Shown here piece after piece: positions 21,076-30,700 of a DNA stretch of 64,000 nt; position 1 is the stretch's first letter; the number at the start of each line of letters is the position of its first letter. This DNA is from Anaerolineae bacterium (GTDB taxonomy: Bacteria; Chloroflexota; Anaerolineae; Aggregatilineales; Aggregatilineaceae): the NCBI GenBank assembly GCA_023382715.1, contig JAHDWP010000016.1, positions 1-64,000 of the forward strand, written 5' to 3'. Under the pieces are notes generated by a model. It did not search any database, was not told the DNA's origin, and saw nothing but the letters and a program-made list of their open reading frames with translations. The translations under genes and the position numbers were made by a program.

Positions 21076-22275
21076 CTAGTCGCCAGCACCGGCCACCGTC
21101 TCAACCGGCAGATCGGCCCCGGCCACGCGCGCCTCGATCCGCGCGCGCTCGCGGCGTCCCCGGTCGGCCAGCAGCGCCCCGATGACCAGGAACATGGCCA
21201 CGTTCACCAGCAGCAGGGCCAGGGTGGGCACCACTGCGTCGCCGAAGCTGCTGATCTGGTCAGTGCCGGGGATTGCCTTCCACACAAGCGCGACGATGAG
21301 CAGATTCGCCAGCCCGACCGGCACCAGGAACTTCCAGTTGAAATCGAGCAGGTGATCAATACGCACGCGCGGCAGCGTCATGCGCACCCAGACCAAGACC
21401 CAATAGGCGAACAGGCTCTTGATCATCAGGTAGAAGAAACCCAGGATGGCCACGTCCTCGGCGAACGGCCCTCGCCAGCCGCCCAGGAACAGGATCGCCG
21501 TCAGCACGCCCACCGTGAAAGCGTGCAGAAATTCGGCCACGTAGAACATGCCGAACTTCATGCCCGAATACTCGATGTGGAAGCCGGACACCAGCTCGGA
21601 CTCGGCTTCTAGCAGGTCGAACGGGCCGCGCCCGATCTCGGCCTGGCCGGAGATCAGGAAGAGCAGCACCGTCAGCGGCGCGGCGAACACGTACCAGATA
21701 TGCTGCTGGCGGACAATCTCCTGCGTGCTCATCGAGCCAGAGAGCAGCACCGGCACCAGCAGCGCCAGCACCATCGGCACTTCGTAGCTGACCAGTTGGG
21801 CCACTGCGCGATAAGCTGACAGCAGCGCGTACTTGTTGTTGCTGCTCCAGCCGGCCATGATCACCGCCACCGTGCCCAGCGCTCCCACCGCCAGCAGGTA
21901 GAACACGCCGATGTTCAGATCGGTGCCGATCCACGCCGCGCTGAAGGGCACCACCGCCCAGATCAGAGTCACGGCCAGCACCGCCAGGATCGGCGCCAGG
22001 TTGAAGACCCAGCGGTCTACGCCCTTGTTCATGATGTCTTCTTTGAGCAGGATTTTGACGGTGTCGGCCACCGTCTGGATCAGCCCAAAGGGGCCTACCC
22101 GGTTCGGCCCGACGCGATCCTGAAAGCGCGCGGCCCACTTGCGCTCCAGCCAGATGCCCAGCAGCGTCCACAGCAAGCCAAAGACGGCCACCACGATCAC
22201 GCCGGCCGCTTTGGCGATGAGCACTGCCAGATCGCGCGAGAACCCGATATCTTGCAACAGACCCGTCATGGTCAC
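21076..22275 (-). CDS. nuoH: NADH-quinone oxidoreductase subunit H
   Basis: A 399-residue membrane subunit that lines the quinone channel. It has ERKWAARFQDRVGPNRVGP and QTVADTVKILLKEDI near the N-terminus, and the quinone-site loop AEIGRGPFDLLEAESELVSG, close to the usual AExxRxPFDLxExExELVxG. The end carries a charged tail of about 40 residues that most NuoH proteins lack. It precedes nuoJ and is separated from nuoA by a hairpin with a T-run. Confidence 0.94.
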   Translation of the reverse strand: MTMTGLLQDIGFSRDLAVLIAKAAGVIVVAVFGLLWTLLGIWLERKWAARFQDRVGPNRVGPFGLIQTVADTVKILLKEDIMNKGVDRWVFNLAPILAVLAVTLIWAVVPFSAAWIGTDLNIGVFYLLAVGALGTVAVIMAGWSSNNKYALLSAYRAVAQLVSYEVPMVLALLVPVLLSGSMSTQEIVRQQHIWYVFAAPLTVLLFLISGQAEIGRGPFDLLEAESELVSGFHIEYSGMKFGMFYVAEFLHAFTVGVLTAILFLGGWRGPFAEDVAILGFFYLMIKSLFAYWVLVWVRMTLPRVRIDHLLDFNWKFLVPVGLANLLIVALVWKAIPGTDQISSFGDAVVPTLALLLVNVAMFLVIGALLADRGRRERARIEARVAGADLPVETVAGAGD

Positions 22276-22331
22276 AGTCTCCGGCGAACGTCGTTCATGA
22301 TTCAGCCAACGCCGCAGCCCGTTGGCACAGC

Positions 22332-22362
22332 AAAAAGCCGGTACGCCTGCTTTCGCGTACCG
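22332..22362 (-). terminator. Hairpin with T-run between nuoA and nuoH
   Basis: On the minus strand a perfect 8-bp stem (CGGTACGC / GCGTACCG) with an 8-base loop is followed by GCTTTTTGC. It lies 10 bases past the nuoA stop and ahead of nuoH. Structurally it is an intrinsic terminator or attenuator inside what would otherwise be a single complex I operon. Confidence 0.7.
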
Positions 22363-22371
22363 ACTCTCCGG

Positions 22372-22731
22372 TTATGACCAGCGCAGCGCACCTTTGCGCC
22401 AGGTATAGACAAGCGCAACAACCAGCAAGAAGATGAAGACGGTCATCTCGAACAGGGCGAACAGCCCCAACTGGTTATAGGCCAGCGCCCAGGGGAACAG
22501 GAAGACCAGCTCGACATCGAAGACCAGGAACACCAGGGCGAAAATATAGTACTGCGCCCGGAATTGTGTCCACGGCGAACCGACCATCTCGACGCCGCAT
22601 TCGTAGGTTTGCTGTTTGACCTGGTTCGGGCGCTTGGGGGCGAGAATCTTGCCCAAGACAATGGGGGTTGCCGGGAGCGCCCAACCCAGCGCAAAGAAGA
22701 GGCCGATAAATATCCATTCGTTCAAATTCAT
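22372..22731 (-). CDS. nuoA: NADH-quinone oxidoreductase subunit A
   Basis: A 119-residue, three-helix membrane subunit. It has the conserved cytoplasmic loop KQQTYECGVEMVGSPWTQFRAQYYIFALVFLVFDVELVFLFPWA, recognisable by YECG and the FDVE motif. The ATG at 22731 is chosen because homology begins at MNLNEWIFIG; the long upstream reading frame has no family features. A promoter lies about 70-95 bases upstream. It is first in the block, followed by a terminator-like hairpin and nuoH. Confidence 0.94.
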   Translation of the reverse strand: MNLNEWIFIGLFFALGWALPATPIVLGKILAPKRPNQVKQQTYECGVEMVGSPWTQFRAQYYIFALVFLVFDVELVFLFPWALAYNQLGLFALFEMTVFIFLLVVALVYTWRKGALRWS

Positions 22732-22798
22732 CGCAGGCTCGCCCTCCAGGTTGGTCTGGATGCACCGCACGCGCGCACGCCGTGAGCAACAGCCCGTT

Positions 22799-22827
22799 AG
22801 TATAGCAATCACACAGGGGATGGGCAA
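22799..22827 (-). promoter_or_regulatory. Promoter of the complex I block
   Basis: On the minus strand TTGCCC (22827-22822) and TATACT (22804-22799) are 17 bases apart. The -10 matches five of six consensus bases and the -35 four of six. It points at nuoA. The bases between here and the FemABX gene at 23056 hold nothing else recognisable except a plus-strand TATAAT at 23015-23020 that probably serves the FemABX gene. Confidence 0.65.
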
Positions 22828-23055
22828 TTTTCGAGCGCGTCGCGCCACCATTCTAGCACACGGCCCGGCGAACACAAAACCTGCCCGCCGGGATGGGGTC
22901 CGCGAACAACCTGTCGCCAGGGGAGGTTCGGGAATGCTCGCTGCGCGCCTCCCCCTCAATCCCCCCTCCAGCGAAGCCAGCAGGAGGACGCAGGCCCTTC
23001 ACCCCGCCGCGCGGTATAATCCCCCCAGCGCCGACCGCATCCCGACCGGAGAAGC

Positions 23056-24093
23056 ATGACCCTGCACCCGCTCACCCCCGACCCCGTCGCCTGGGACGCC
23101 TTTGTCGCGGCGCACCCGCGCGCGCACCTGCTGCAACTGAGCGCCTGGGGCGCGCTGAAGGCCGCCTTCGGCTGGACGCCCGCCCGCGTCGCCCTGGCCG
23201 ACGACGCGGGGACGCTCGTCGCCGGCGCGCAAATGCTGCTGCGCCCGCTGCCGCTGCGCCTGGGGACGCTCGCCTATATCCCCGCCGGGCCGCTGCTGGA
23301 CTGGGCGGACGCGGCCCAGGCGCGCGCCCTGTTCAATGCGCTGGACGCCGAGGCGCGGCAGCGCGGGGCAATTCTGCTCAAGATCGAGCCGGGGCTGGGC
23401 CTGGACGACGCTGACTTCGCCCGCTGCGGCCTGCGCCCCAGCCCGCAGACGATCCAGCCGCCGCGCACCATCGTCCTCGACCTGGACGGCGACGACGAGG
23501 CGATCCTGGCCCGCATGAACCAGGGCACGCGCCGCAACATCCGCAAAAGCGCCCGCTTCGAGGTTGCCATTCGCCAGGGGACGCGCGCGGACATAGCCCG
23601 CTTTAACGCCCTGCTGGCCGAAACGGGCGCGCGCGACGAATTCGGCGTGCACGCGCCCGACTACTACCAGCGCGCCTATGACCTGTTCGCGCCGGCGGGC
23701 CGCGCCGCGCTGATCCTGGGGGGCTACGGCGGGCAAGACCTGGCCGCCGTCATGGTCTTCCGGCTGGGCGCGTGGGCCTGGTACTTCTACGGCGCGTCGT
23801 CGGGCCGCGAGCGGCAGCGCATGGCCTCTTACGGCGTGCAGTGGGCGGGCATTCAGTGGGCCAGGGCGGGCGGCGCGCGCTGGTACGACCTCTACGGCGT
23901 GCCCGACGCCGATCCGCAGCAACTCGAAGCGCAGTTCGAGGCGCGCTCCGACGGGCTGTGGGGCGTCTACCGCTTCAAGCGCGGCTGGGGCGGGCAGGTC
24001 GTGCGCGGCGCGGGAGCGTGGGATCGCGTCTACCGGCCCGCCAGTTACGCCGCCTACCGGCTGGCCGTGCGCCTGCTGCGCCGCGCGGAGTAG
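23056..24093 (+). CDS. FemABX-type aminoacyl ligase, first copy
   Basis: A 345-residue protein with two GNAT-like halves, of the FemABX family that uses aminoacyl-tRNA to build the branch peptide of peptidoglycan precursors. Recognisable parts are HLLQLSAWGALKAAFGW, ILLKIEPGLGL, the MNQGTRRNIRKSARFEVAI segment and YFYGASSGRERQRMASYGVQWAGIQWA. The final block GVYRFKRGWGGQVVRGAGAWDRVY is the family signature end. It is followed after 5 bases by a paralogue. A TATAAT lies 36 bases upstream. Confidence 0.88.
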   Translation: MTLHPLTPDPVAWDAFVAAHPRAHLLQLSAWGALKAAFGWTPARVALADDAGTLVAGAQMLLRPLPLRLGTLAYIPAGPLLDWADAAQARALFNALDAEARQRGAILLKIEPGLGLDDADFARCGLRPSPQTIQPPRTIVLDLDGDDEAILARMNQGTRRNIRKSARFEVAIRQGTRADIARFNALLAETGARDEFGVHAPDYYQRAYDLFAPAGRAALILGGYGGQDLAAVMVFRLGAWAWYFYGASSGRERQRMASYGVQWAGIQWARAGGARWYDLYGVPDADPQQLEAQFEARSDGLWGVYRFKRGWGGQVVRGAGAWDRVYRPASYAAYRLAVRLLRRAE

Positions 24094-24098
24094 CCCCC

Positions 24099-25190
24099 AT
24101 GCTGACCGCCACCCCGATCACCGACCGCGACACCTGGCACGCCCTGCTGCGCCCGCTGCCCGCCGCGCACATCCTGCAGACGTGGGACTGGGGCGAGTTC
24201 AAGCGCGGCGAGACCAGCTGGTCGCCAGAGCGCCTGGCCTTCCGCGACGACTCCGGCGCGGCAGTCGCCGCCGTCTCCGTGCTGACGCGGCGCGCCGGGC
24301 CGCTGCGCGTGCTGTACGCGCCCAAAGGCCCGGCCCTGGACTGGCACAATCCCACCCACTTTGAGGCCGCCCTCGATCACCTGGAGACGCTCGCCCGCCA
24401 GCGCCGCGCCATCTGGCTGAAAATTGACCCGGACGTGATCGCCGGGACGGGCATCCCCGGCGGCGCCGACCCCGACCGCCCCCCGCGCGACGATCCGGCG
24501 GGGCAGCGGACGCTCGAACTATTGCGGGCGCGCGGCTGGCGTTTCAGCGCGGCGCAGGTGCAGTTCCGCAACACGCTGACGCTCGACCTGGCGCAGAGCG
24601 AAGAGGCGCTGCTGGCCGGGATGAGCCAGGGCACGCGCCGCAAAATCCGCCAGGCCAGCAAGGGGGGCGTCAGCGTGCGCCCAGCCGAGTCGCCCGGCGA
24701 CTTCGAGACGCTCTACGCGCTCTACCGCGTCACCGGCGAGCGGCAGGGCTTCCTCATCCGCCCGCCGGACTACTACCGGGCGGCCTGGTCGCGCTTCATC
24801 GCGGCGGGGCTGGCGCAGGCTTTCCTGGCCGAGCACGAGGGGCGCGCCCTGGCCGGGCTGGTGCTGTTCCACTTCGGCCCCAAGGCGTGGTACTTCTACG
24901 GCATGAGCAGCAGCGAAGGGCGCGAGCGGATGCCCACCTACCTGCTGCAATGGGAGGCGATCCGCTGGGCGCGGGCGCGCGGCTACGCGACGTATGACTT
25001 CTGGGGCGCGCCGGACGAGTTCCGCCCCGACGCGCCAATGTGGGGCGTCTACCGCTTCAAGGACGGCTTCGGGGGGACGGTGGTGCGGCATATCGGGGCG
25101 TGGGACTACGCGCCCTCGCGCGCGCTGTACGCGCTGTACGAGCGCGTCATGCCGCGCGTCCTGGGGGTGATGAGGCGGGGGCACAACTAG
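24099..25190 (+). CDS. FemABX-type aminoacyl ligase, second copy
   Basis: A 363-residue paralogue of the previous gene. It has HILQTWDWGEFKRGETSW, IWLKIDPDVI, MSQGTRRKIRQASKGGVSV, DYYRAAWSRFI, WYFYGMSSSEGRERMPTYLLQWEAIRWA and GVYRFKDGFGGTVVRHIGAWDYA. The ATG at 24099 fits the family start. Two copies suggest two successive residues in the branch, as in FemA/FemB, or one FemX-like and one FemA-like enzyme. The order of action cannot be told from sequence. The stop codon is followed immediately by a palindrome. Confidence 0.88.
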   Translation: MLTATPITDRDTWHALLRPLPAAHILQTWDWGEFKRGETSWSPERLAFRDDSGAAVAAVSVLTRRAGPLRVLYAPKGPALDWHNPTHFEAALDHLETLARQRRAIWLKIDPDVIAGTGIPGGADPDRPPRDDPAGQRTLELLRARGWRFSAAQVQFRNTLTLDLAQSEEALLAGMSQGTRRKIRQASKGGVSVRPAESPGDFETLYALYRVTGERQGFLIRPPDYYRAAWSRFIAAGLAQAFLAEHEGRALAGLVLFHFGPKAWYFYGMSSSEGRERMPTYLLQWEAIRWARARGYATYDFWGAPDEFRPDAPMWGVYRFKDGFGGTVVRHIGAWDYAPSRALYALYERVMPRVLGVMRRGHN

Positions 25191-25222
25191 ACTTTGGAAG
25201 TCTTCGAAGACTTCCGAAGTCT
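25189..25222. repeat. Palindromic repeat, family C
   Basis: A 34-bp near-perfect palindrome, AGACTTTGGAAGTCTTC mirrored by GAAGACTTCCGAAGTCT, which starts inside the stop codon of the second FemABX gene. Other copies are at 34152-34185 and 58628-58660, all close to gene ends, so it may shape transcript 3' ends. Confidence 0.75.
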
Positions 25223-25272
25223 CATCACCGGCGCGCCACGCCAACGCGCGTCCCCCACCACTCTCCCTCGCC

Positions 25273-25431
25273 CTACCCCTCCGCCAGCACGTTGACCAGC
25301 AGCGCGGCGATCACCCCCGGAATCCACCCGGCAATGGTCAGCACCGTCACCACCAGGATCACCCCGCAGCCGCGATCCAGCACGCTCAGCGGCGGGAACA
25401 GCACGCACAGCACCGCGCGCAGGCAGCCCAT
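25273..25431 (-). CDS. Pmp3/YqaE-family small membrane protein
   Basis: A 52-residue protein with two hydrophobic helices. It starts MGCLRAVLCVLFPPLSVLDR; the PPLSV stretch followed by a turn and then ILVVTVLTIAGWIPGVIAAL matches the UPF0057/Pmp3 pattern (PPLxV ... GWxPGxIHA). GGAGGG lies just before the ATG. Pmp3 proteins affect membrane potential and salt tolerance in plants and yeast; the role in bacteria is unclear. It is short but the motif is distinctive. Confidence 0.82.
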   Translation of the reverse strand: MGCLRAVLCVLFPPLSVLDRGCGVILVVTVLTIAGWIPGVIAALLVNVLAEG

Positions 25432-25519
25432 GGTCGCCCTCCGATCACATGCGCCCGATAGGTTTATCTCGCTATACGCGCCCGCGCCCCGCCGCGTTGC
25501 GCCGCGCCGAGCGCCCGCG

Positions 25520-26032
25520 TCAGACGAGATGGTGCATGAGCACGGCGCTGCGGTGCAGGAAGGCCAGCGGCGCGGCCTGGATCATCTCCGCCTGCGGGTG
25601 AAACAGCGGGAAGACCTGCACGTTGCTGGCCCCGACGAACTGCGCCCGCGACCCGGCGATGAACTCAGCGAGCAGCGCGTCCGCCCCCATATGAAAGTCG
25701 CCCTGGATGCAGTAGTGCGACGTGTAGACGGCCAGCCGCTCGGTACGTGGCAGCAGGCCCGTCTGCTCGTGGGGGAGCATTGTATCGAAGGCGATCATCT
25801 GGCAGGCATTCTTGTGGACGAACAGGCCATTAAGCTGCATACTGCGCGCCGGGTTGCCCGGCTCCAGGCCGTAGAGCATGACGCTGTGCAGCGAGAAAGC
25901 GTCTTTCTGCTCGTCGTTGAGAAAGGTCTGCAACATGCCAAGGATCGCCAGTTGGCCGCGCGCCTGGAACCCGCGCAGCAGCACCGTGACATAGGTCTGT
26001 GCCTGAGGTGAGCCATGTTCCAGCCGGTTCAT
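25520..26032 (-). CDS. Hypothetical protein
   Basis: A 170-residue soluble protein, family not recognised. It begins MNRLEHGSPQAQTYVTVLLRG, contains LAILGMLQTFLNDEQKDAFSLHSV, and ends PLAFLHRSAVLMHHLV. It is rich in His and hydrophobic residues but has no signal peptide or membrane helix. GGAGGAC precedes the ATG at 26032; the reading frame continues upstream through repeat sequence and is not credible there. A regular alternation of polar and hydrophobic strands (NVQVFPLF, MIAFDTML) suggests a beta-rich fold. No function is proposed. Confidence 0.65.
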   Translation of the reverse strand: MNRLEHGSPQAQTYVTVLLRGFQARGQLAILGMLQTFLNDEQKDAFSLHSVMLYGLEPGNPARSMQLNGLFVHKNACQMIAFDTMLPHEQTGLLPRTERLAVYTSHYCIQGDFHMGADALLAEFIAGSRAQFVGASNVQVFPLFHPQAEMIQAAPLAFLHRSAVLMHHLV

Positions 26033-26160
26033 GTCCTCCGTTCCTCTCCGCGCCGTGCGCTGCCGTGACTCTGCTCTCATTGTACTCGATCTGGCGGGGC
26101 CACACCGCGCACCTCGCCGCATGGTTTCGTAGGGGCGCTGCTCTGCTGCGCCTTGATTGA

Positions 26161-26253
26161 CCTCACCCCCACTCGGCGCTGACGCGCCTCGCCTCCCCCT
26201 CTCCACGCAGATGGAGAGGGGGCAAGCCGAGCGTAGCGAGGCTGGGGGTGAGG
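26161..26253. repeat. Dispersed palindromic repeat, family A
   Basis: A full copy from CCTCACCCCC to GGGGGTGAGG, preceded by the half-motif GTAGGGGCGCTGCTCTGCTGC. The outer arms are inverted repeats and the centre is CCCTCTCC/GGAGAGGG. It is followed after 25 bases by a second copy, giving a tandem pair. Confidence 0.8.
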
Positions 26254-26278
26254 TAAAGCTCTGCTGCGCCTTGATTGA

Positions 26279-26373
26279 CCTCACCCCCGCGCGGCGCTGA
26301 CGCGCCTCGCCTCCCCCTCTCCATTCGAATGGAGAGGGGGAAAAGCCGAGCGTAGCGAGGCCAGGGGGTGAGG
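26279..26373. repeat. Dispersed palindromic repeat, family A
   Basis: The second of a tandem pair, with the centre CTCTCCATTCGAATGGAGAG, a perfect 20-base palindrome. The last copy in the window (63842-63934) has the same centre. Together the pair fills most of the 415-base gap 26033-26447, where no gene is seen. A TATAAT at 26425-26430 just ahead of the YdcF gene may be its -10 element. Confidence 0.8.
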
Positions 26374-26447
26374 TAGATCACGCCCGCCAGAACGCCGCTT
26401 TCGAGATTGCCCCAGCTGCCGCTATAATCAACGGCCAGGAGCGAGAC

Positions 26448-27077
26448 ATGGCTGACCAGCCTCAGAGCAACAGGCCGCCGCGCGCCTGGCATTGGCTGCG
26501 GCGCTGGGCGGTGCGCGGCATCGCGCTGGGCCTGGCTGCCCTGGTCATCGTTCTGGGGGCGCTGGCCATCACCATCGTTCGCTATGGGGCGACCGATCGC
26601 GCCCGCCCCGCCGACGTGATCATCGTGCTCGGCGGCGGGGACGAGGGGACAGCGCGTCGCGCCGAACATGCGGCGGCCCTCTATCACGCCGGGTACGCGG
26701 CGCACGTGCTGTGCACCGGCGGCGTCAGCGCGGGCGGCACGCTGATCGAAGCGGAGCGCTGCGCCCAGGTGATGCGCGCCGCGCACGTCCCGGCAGAGGC
26801 CATCACTCTGGAGCGGGGCAGCCGCAGCACCGCCGAAAACGCCCGCGCCACAGCAGCGATCATGGCCGCGCACGGCTGGCGCGACGCCGTGCTGGTCAGC
26901 GATGACTTTCACCTGTGGCGCGCGCGCTGGCTGTTCGAGCGGCAGGGCGTGCGCGTGTATCCCAGCCCAGCCCAGGGCACCAGCGGGCCGCTCGCCCCGT
27001 CCGAGCGGGTTTACGCCGTGCTGCGCGAGATTGGGGCCTGGGGCTGGGGTGAAGTCCGCGCCCAACTTGGCCGTTGA
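26448..27077 (+). CDS. YdcF-like membrane protein (DUF218)
   Basis: A 209-residue protein with one N-terminal membrane helix (residues 24-46) and a DUF218 domain outside. Family features are DVIIVLGGGDEGTARRAEHA, GYAAHVLCTGGVS, the TLERGSRSTAENARATAAIM segment with the conserved STxEN, and DAVLVSDDFHLWRARWLF with the conserved SDxFHxxRA pattern. Relatives (SanA, ElyC, YdcF) act in envelope or vancomycin-sensitivity pathways; the reaction is unknown. It lies 50 bases before a response regulator gene. Confidence 0.88.
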   Translation: MADQPQSNRPPRAWHWLRRWAVRGIALGLAALVIVLGALAITIVRYGATDRARPADVIIVLGGGDEGTARRAEHAAALYHAGYAAHVLCTGGVSAGGTLIEAERCAQVMRAAHVPAEAITLERGSRSTAENARATAAIMAAHGWRDAVLVSDDFHLWRARWLFERQGVRVYPSPAQGTSGPLAPSERVYAVLREIGAWGWGEVRAQLGR

Positions 27078-27127
27078 GCGACACAGGCCCCGCTGACGCG
27101 CGGGCCTCAGCAGGAGGCAGAGTCGTT

Positions 27128-27487
27128 ATGTCGAGACTCCTGATCGCTGAAGATGACGATGACCTGCGCTTTCTCTACGAGACGACATTCACCCGCGCAG
27201 GGCACCAGGTCGTCGCCGTCCCCAACACCGTCGAGGCCATGCTGCACCTGACCAATGGCGACTTCGACGCGATCATCCTCGACCTGCAAATGCCCGACAT
27301 GCCCGGCCAGCGTCTCATCGAGTTCGCCCACGAAGACGTGCGCCTGCGCTACGTGCCGATTATCGTCGTCTCGGCCAACGAGCGCTGGCGCGCCGCCGTC
27401 ACCGCGCTGGGTGTCCGCGCCTTCCTGGTCAAGCCGGTCACCATGGCCCAGCTCACCGCCCAGGTCGCCGACGTGCTGCGCGGCTGA
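27128..27487 (+). CDS. Response regulator receiver-only protein
   Basis: A 119-residue single receiver domain. It has the acidic pair in LLIAEDDDDLRFLY, the phosphoacceptor aspartate in DAIILDLQMPDMPG (near residue 51), the signalling position IIVVSAN and the lysine in FLVKPVTMAQL. There is no output domain and no kinase gene nearby. AGGAGG sits ahead of the ATG at 27128; an in-frame start at 27074 would overlap the previous gene and lacks such a site. It probably acts through protein contacts. Confidence 0.92.
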   Translation: MSRLLIAEDDDDLRFLYETTFTRAGHQVVAVPNTVEAMLHLTNGDFDAIILDLQMPDMPGQRLIEFAHEDVRLRYVPIIVVSANERWRAAVTALGVRAFLVKPVTMAQLTAQVADVLRG

Positions 27488-27551
27488 AGACCGCCCCCTT
27501 GCCGTAGGCCAGCCGTCACCCAGGCGTGTTCCCCGGCACCCCCGAATGTCT

Positions 27552-27704
27552 TATAATAAGAGTCCCGATAAGGATTGCCGGGATGGGCTGCGCCCTACCT
27601 TTGTATGCCATCACGCCCCAGCGCAGTCAGCCTGCAAACCCTGCGGCAAGCTGAACCACGAGACCGGGTCCGTTAGCAGCCAAGAGTGATGGGGAGAAAA
27701 ATCT
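27552..27704 (+). promoter_or_regulatory. Promoter and long structured leader of the macroglobulin gene
   Basis: A perfect TATAAT at 27552-27557 gives a leader of about 140 bases before the start codon. The leader can form TCCCG/CGGGA and GGGC-TGC-GCCC hairpins near its 5' end, and CCATCAC (27608-27614) can pair with GTGATGG (27686-27692), which touches the GGGGAG ribosome-binding site. No -35 consensus is present. I could not match it to a riboswitch class by eye. The rest of 27488-27551 is featureless. Confidence 0.45.
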
Positions 27705-30700
27705 ATGCGAATGCAAAGAGTATCGTTATTGAGCGGCCTGGGTGCGCTGCTGCTGCTCGCGCTGACGCTGGGCGGGGTCGGACACCACCTGCCAGCCGCG
27801 TCCGGCGCGCAAGGCGACGCGCTGCCGCCCCAGATCGTGGATACCATGCCGCTGCCCGGCGAGGAGCTGCCGCTGGAAGGGCCTGTCGTCTTCTACTTCG
27901 ACCAGCCGATGGACGAAGCGGCAGTCGAGGGCGCGCTCAACGTTGATCCGGAGGTCGAGGGCACGCTGACCTGGTCAGCGGATTCCAGCGCGCTCACCTT
28001 CACGCCCGGCGCGCCGCTCGCCCGCGCCACCGAATACACCTTTACCCTCGGCACAGGCGCAGTTTCGGCGGCGGGCGTCGCCCTGGAAGAGCCGTTCGCC
28101 CTGACGCTGCGCACCATCGGCTACCTGGAAGTCGCCGAAGTGCTGCCCGCCGACGGATCGGATGCGGTGGACACCGACAGCGTGATCACCGTCATCTTCA
28201 ACCGCCCCGTCGTGCCCCTGCTCTCCGTCGAGCAGATGGCTTCGCTGCCGAGTCCACTGACCCTCGATCCGCCCGTCCAGGGCAAGGGTGAATGGCTCAA
28301 CACGTCCATCTACCTCTTCACGCCGGAGACAGAGCTGAACGGCGGCACCACCTACACGGCGACCATCGCCGCCGGCCTGACCGATGTCACGGGCGGCGTG
28401 CTGGCCGAAGACTTCACCTGGCAGTTCACCACCCTGTCCCCGGACGTGCTGAGCATCTCGCCGCGCGACAGCGCAGAGACCATCCCGCTGGACACGGCGG
28501 TGACGGTGCGCTTCAGCCAGGCGATGGACGCCGCTTCGCTGGAAGCGGGCGGCTTCGTCCTGGAATATCTCGGCCCGCTCCCGCTGCAACCAGTGGACGA
28601 GCGGCCCGCCCCCGAGCCGGTCGAGGGCGCGTTCGCCTGGAGCAAGGATGGGCGCACGCTGACCTTCACGCCCGATGAGCGGCTGGCCCTCGGCTCGGCT
28701 TACCGGGTGACCCTGACCGCGTCCAAAGCGCTCAGCGCGACCGGCGCCCCCCTGCGCGCGGGCGCGGCAAGCGTCTTCTCCACCGTCCCCTTCCCGCAGA
28801 TCGTGCGCACTTCGCCCTTTGACGGCGAGCAGGAAGCTTCACCCTACGGCGGCTTCACCCTCTATTTCAATACGCAGATGGACCTCAAGTCGCTCGAAGA
28901 CAAGGTGATCATCAAGCCGGAACCCTGGCGCGAGTTCGATTCGTACTACTACGACTGGGAGCGCAGCTACACCCTGGCCTTCGACACCGAGCCGAGCACC
29001 GAGTACACCATCACCATCCTGCCCGGTATGCAGGATAAATACGGCAACACCATCAGCGAAGGGCTGACCGTCACCTATATCACTGCCCCCTACCCGCCGG
29101 AGCTGTCCATCCAGGCGCCGGGCCGGGTGGGCATGTACAGCAGCCACACCCCTTCTACGCGCGTCTTCGTCACCCACCGCAACGTCACCCGGCTGGACCT
29201 GGGCCTCTATCGCCTGGGGCTGCCCGCCCTGGCCAAGCTGACCGGCCCAAACCTGTGGGAAGTGTGGGACACGTTCACACCCGCGCCTGCCGACTTGCTG
29301 CGCCGCTGGACGATTGATGTCTCCAGCCAGCAGAACGTGCGCCGCTACGAGCTGCTCTACATCTCCGCCAGCGGCCCCAGCGGCCTGGAGAATATCGAGT
29401 GCCTGGGCGCGCCCGCACCGCGGGTGAACATCGGCGACGTGGTCATCGTCACCGAAAAAGACCAGCGCCCGCTCAACGTCCGCGCCGCGCCGAACCTGAG
29501 CGCGCAGGTCATCACCCAGGTCGCCATCGGCGAGACGATGCAGGTCATCGGCGGGCCGTACTGCGAGGGCGGTCACCTGTGGTGGAACGTGCGCCTGAAC
29601 AACGGCATCACCGGCTGGGCCGCCGAGGGCGACCAGAGCGTTTATTACTACGAGCCGCTGGGCGCGCACCAGGCCGACCCGAACCAGCCCGGCGCGCAGC
29701 CGCCCGCCGAGCCGCAGAAGCCCCCGGCGCTGGCCCCTGGCGCTTACTTCCTGGAAGCCGGCTCGCCCGAGACGAATCAGCAGGATGGCGACCCGCGCTA
29801 TCACGTGATGCTGGTGCAATCGGTCAACATCACCCTCAAGTTCAGCACGGACATCGCCCTGGCCTGGGTGACCGATCTGGACAGCGGCGACCCGATCGCG
29901 GGCGCGCCGGTCATCTTCTACAACCAGGACTTCAACCCGATCGCCCGCGTCGTCAGCGACGAAAACGGCCTGGCGACGGCGGCCCTCCCCCACCTGAACG
30001 ACCTGTACACGACCGTCTACGCCAGCGTGGACGAAGGCGACTGGTTCGGCTTCTCCGTCAGCGGCTGGTCCAACGGCATGGACCCCTGGCAGTTCGACAC
30101 GTGGGGCGACTACCAGCCGGAAGACCTCAGCGTCTATCTCTACACCGACCGCCCGATCTACCGGCCCAGCCAGCCCGTGCACTTCAAGGGCATCCTGCGC
30201 AGCCATGACGACGTGAGCTACACCCTGTCCGCCTTGCAGGAAGTGCCGGTCAAGATTTATGACAACCAGGGCGAGGTGATCTACGACCAGGTCTTGCCCG
30301 TCACGGCGCAGGGATCGTTCAGCGGCGAATTGCTGCTCGGCCCCGAAGCCCCGCTCGGCTACTACCGCATCGTCGCCGAAGTCTCCAGCAACGCCCGCGA
30401 GTCGTTCAGCCTGGGCTTCAACGTGGCCGAGTACCGCGCGCCGGAGTTCCAGGTAGACATCGCTCCGGCCCAGGACCAGGTCGTCCAGGGCGACACTATC
30501 GAGATGCTGGTAGAGGCGCGCTACTTCTTCGGCGGCGCAGTGTCCAACGCCGCCATCAGCTACAGCGTGCTCACCCAGGATTACTACTTCAACTACACGG
30601 GCGACGCGCCGGGCTGGTGGTCGTTCACCGACGAGAACTACGACTTCTACGCGCCGGAGTACTACGGCCCCTATGGAGAGGTGATCGTCGAGGGCGAAGG

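Noticed and set aside
26161-26373. CRISPR-like pair of repeats
   Set aside because: The units are about 93 bp, are themselves palindromic, occur singly elsewhere and have no regular unique spacers or cas genes.
27640-27700. Signal recognition particle RNA in the macroglobulin leader
   Set aside because: A CTGAACC ... AGCAGCC arrangement looks similar, but the conserved GGAA tetraloop and CAGG arm of helix 8 are missing.
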